This document shows, one piece after another, positions 62,275 to 64,000 of a stretch of DNA of 64,000 bases; position 1 is the first letter of the stretch; each line of letters opens with the position of its first letter. The notes beneath the pieces are model-generated. The model was not told the origin of the DNA and made no database searches. It saw nothing but the letters and a program-made list of their open reading frames with translations. A program made the translations under genes and the position numbers. Origin of the DNA: Pedobacter steynii (GTDB lineage Bacteria; Bacteroidota; Bacteroidia; Sphingobacteriales; Sphingobacteriaceae); contig NZ_FNGY01000001.1 of assembly GCF_900103665.1 (NCBI RefSeq), positions 1-64,000 on the forward strand. Reading direction: 5' to 3'.

Positions 62275-63687
62275 ATGAAATTATTAAAAAACAGATGCCT
62301 GCCTGTATTCCTGCTGGCAGTACTGGCCCTCAGCTCCTGTAAGAAATGGCTGGACGTAGAGCCGAAAACAGATCTGAAACAAACGGAACTTTTTTCCACA
62401 GAGCAGGGGTTCAATGAAGCCATGGTTGGCGCTTATGTATCCATGACTAAAGAGGCGACCTATGGCAGGGAGCTTACTTTTGGGATGCTGAGCGTGATGG
62501 CCTCTGATTATTCTGTAGGAAGTTCTTCTGATCTGGCGGCAAGGCTGCTGAAACCGGTAGAAAACCTGGATTATGAAACAGAGCAATTCCGGTCAATGAT
62601 CGATAGGGTATGGTTACAGCAGTTTAACACCATTGCCCAGGTCAATGCCATTCTGGAAAATATAGACGCAAAAAAAGCAATCTTCTCCGGGAATAAATAC
62701 GGACTGATCAAAGGAGAGGCGCTTGCACTGAGGGCATACCTGCATTTTGACCTGTTGCGCATGTTTGCACCTGCTTATATCGCAAAAGACGATCAAAAAT
62801 ACATGCCATATGTGACCGCCTATGGACGTACCATTACGCCATTATCGACGGTAGAAGAAATTCTGAACAAAGCACTGGCCGATCTCGATCAGGCAGAAAA
62901 CCTGATGACCGGAGACGTCATCAACCAAAGGGGAGTGGCGGATCGTAAAGTGAGGATGAATTTATATGCTGCAAAAGGGCTTAAAGCAAGGATTTATCTT
63001 TACATGGGGAATAAATTACTTGCATTTGCGAAAGCGAAGGAAGTGATCGACGCAAAGCAGATCTTTCTGATGCTGCCCGGAACTGTGGTTAATCTTGACC
63101 GTAGTTTTCATCCGGAACATTTGTTTTCCTTATATAGCGAACCTTTTGAAGCAAGAGCCTTTTCCGTATTGGAGCCTAAAACCAATCTGACCGTCAGTGC
63201 CCCGTATTATTTTACGCAGGAAGCCAAACTCAAAGGGAACATTTTTGGAGACCAGGTTACCGACATCCGGTTTAAGTCGCCGATGATGCAGCCTATTAAG
63301 GGTTTCCTGATTTCACATAAATTCCTGTATCAGGATCTTGCAGACGAAGGGACGACGCTGAGTTTACAAAGGAATTATATCCCATTGATGCGCTTAACGG
63401 AAATGTATTATATCGCTGCTGAATCAGCAGCAGACCCGGCAACAGCCTTAACTTACCTCAATACCGTAGTGGCCAACAGAGGACTTTTACCCATTCTGGA
63501 CAATGCCGACCTGCAGACAGAGATCAGAAAGGAATACCGTAAAGAATTTTTTATGGAAGGCCAGCTTTTCTACTATTATAAAAGGATCAACGCAAATCAT
63601 ATAGAAGACAGTCCTGTTGCACAGATGTCTGTCAAAAGCTATGTGCTTCCTTTGCCGGAAAATGAAAAAATCTACGGCGCAAGATAA
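62275..63687 (+). CDS. RagB/SusD-family lipoprotein
   Basis: A 470-residue partner of the STN-SusC transporter. I start at ATG 62275, directly before a lipoprotein signal peptide with lipobox LSSC-KKW; an in-frame ATG at 62179 lies inside the susC coding region. TPR helices (GEALALRAYLHFDLLRMFAPAY) and the C-terminal EIRKEYRKEFFMEGQLFYYY signature are typical. It is short for a SusD (often 500-600 residues). Confidence 0.94.
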   Translation: MKLLKNRCLPVFLLAVLALSSCKKWLDVEPKTDLKQTELFSTEQGFNEAMVGAYVSMTKEATYGRELTFGMLSVMASDYSVGSSSDLAARLLKPVENLDYETEQFRSMIDRVWLQQFNTIAQVNAILENIDAKKAIFSGNKYGLIKGEALALRAYLHFDLLRMFAPAYIAKDDQKYMPYVTAYGRTITPLSTVEEILNKALADLDQAENLMTGDVINQRGVADRKVRMNLYAAKGLKARIYLYMGNKLLAFAKAKEVIDAKQIFLMLPGTVVNLDRSFHPEHLFSLYSEPFEARAFSVLEPKTNLTVSAPYYFTQEAKLKGNIFGDQVTDIRFKSPMMQPIKGFLISHKFLYQDLADEGTTLSLQRNYIPLMRLTEMYYIAAESAADPATALTYLNTVVANRGLLPILDNADLQTEIRKEYRKEFFMEGQLFYYYKRINANHIEDSPVAQMSVKSYVLPLPENEKIYGAR

Positions 63688-63725
63688 GCGCTTCTCTGAT
63701 CACCATGAACTAAAAATAAACGACA

Positions 63726-64000
63726 ATGAAACAACCGATATATATCACCGCAATAACTTTACTCCTGCTGTCTGCCTGCAAGAAGGAAGAGGTGAAACTT
63801 TATGATGGGGGAGACCGGGTCCAGTTTTCCAGGTTAAATATCCCCAATCCGCCACCCTATATTGACAGTCTGGATTTCTCTTTTGCATCAAAAGGAAATC
63901 TGGAAAGCGATACCCTTTTTCTTCCTGTTGATGTAACGGGAAGAGCAGTAAACAGAGACCGTGAATTTAAAGTTGCTGCCATTGCGGAAGAATCTTCTGC
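63726..64000 (+). CDS. DUF4843-like lipoprotein, N-terminal part
   Basis: A frame starting at ATG 63726 runs off the right edge after about 91 codons. A lipoprotein signal peptide (lipobox LSAC-KKE) is followed by YDGGDRVQF, SLDFSFASK, LPVDVTGRAVNRDREF. This is the pattern of DUF4843 proteins, which usually follow SusD genes in sigma/FecR-controlled operons. In related operons a PKD-like lipoprotein and a TlpA-type gene often come next; those would be outside the window. Confidence 0.75.
   Translation, partial: MKQPIYITAITLLLLSACKKEEVKLYDGGDRVQFSRLNIPNPPPYIDSLDFSFASKGNLESDTLFLPVDVTGRAVNRDREFKVAAIAEESS

Overview
The window looks like the chromosome of a Bacteroidota bacterium, most likely a Sphingobacteriaceae member near Pedobacter. 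This rests on two SusC/SusD pairs, a sigma/FecR/SusC switch, a type IX secretion type-B sorting domain next to a PorP/SprF protein, a Bacteroidota-type T6SS tube protein tail, LytTR signalling and promoters of the TAnnTTTG type. No tRNA, rRNA, insertion sequence, integrase, reverse transcriptase or CRISPR array was seen.

Layout. 1-143: tail of a TssD (Hcp-like) gene. 379-7287: a glycan-utilisation block with a GH20 beta-hexosaminidase, then susC and susD. 7288-8176: a long non-coding stretch with hairpins. 8177-42854: the most striking region, seven co-directional genes with signal peptides over about 35 kb. In order they encode two secreted fibres built from collagen-like and phage-tail-fibre-like repeats (the second ending in an S74 self-cleaving chaperone domain); a 2817-residue giant with about 22 Fn3-like repeats and two FISUMP modules; a thioredoxin-like protein; a small protein with a type-B T9SS sorting domain; a PorP/SprF protein; and a 4680-residue giant with about 30 Fn3-like repeats and seven FISUMP modules. 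The last 6.2 kb of that giant is a tandem array with a 1875-bp (625-residue) period.

42883-51939: a peptidase-less ABC exporter, a rhomboid protease, three regulators (XRE, TetR-like, Crp/Fnr), two related small cysteine proteins, a MauE-like membrane protein, a quinone-oxidoreductase-like dehydrogenase divergent from an HxlR regulator, a GNAT acetyltransferase and a PAS protein lacking a kinase catalytic domain. The small-protein/MauE transcription units are each preceded by three copies of the palindrome GACAATTGTC at exact 22-bp spacing, with a shared -7-like element 24-25 bp downstream.

52170-56804: an outer-membrane protein, a shortened RadC-like protein, a heptad-repeat coiled-coil protein, a LytS/LytR-type two-component pair and a small beta-barrel protein. 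57027-64000: an ECF sigma factor, FecR anti-sigma factor, STN-bearing SusC, SusD and the start of a DUF4843-like lipoprotein, which together form a substrate-sensing uptake operon.

Best candidate for an undescribed system: the 8177-42854 surface-fibre operon. A cell-surface assembly appears to combine two phage-like fibres and two giant Fn3/FISUMP adhesins with one small T9SS-tagged partner, its PorP/SprF protein and a thiol-redox helper. The second-best novelty is the twin triple-operator regulon at 47.7-49.1 kb.
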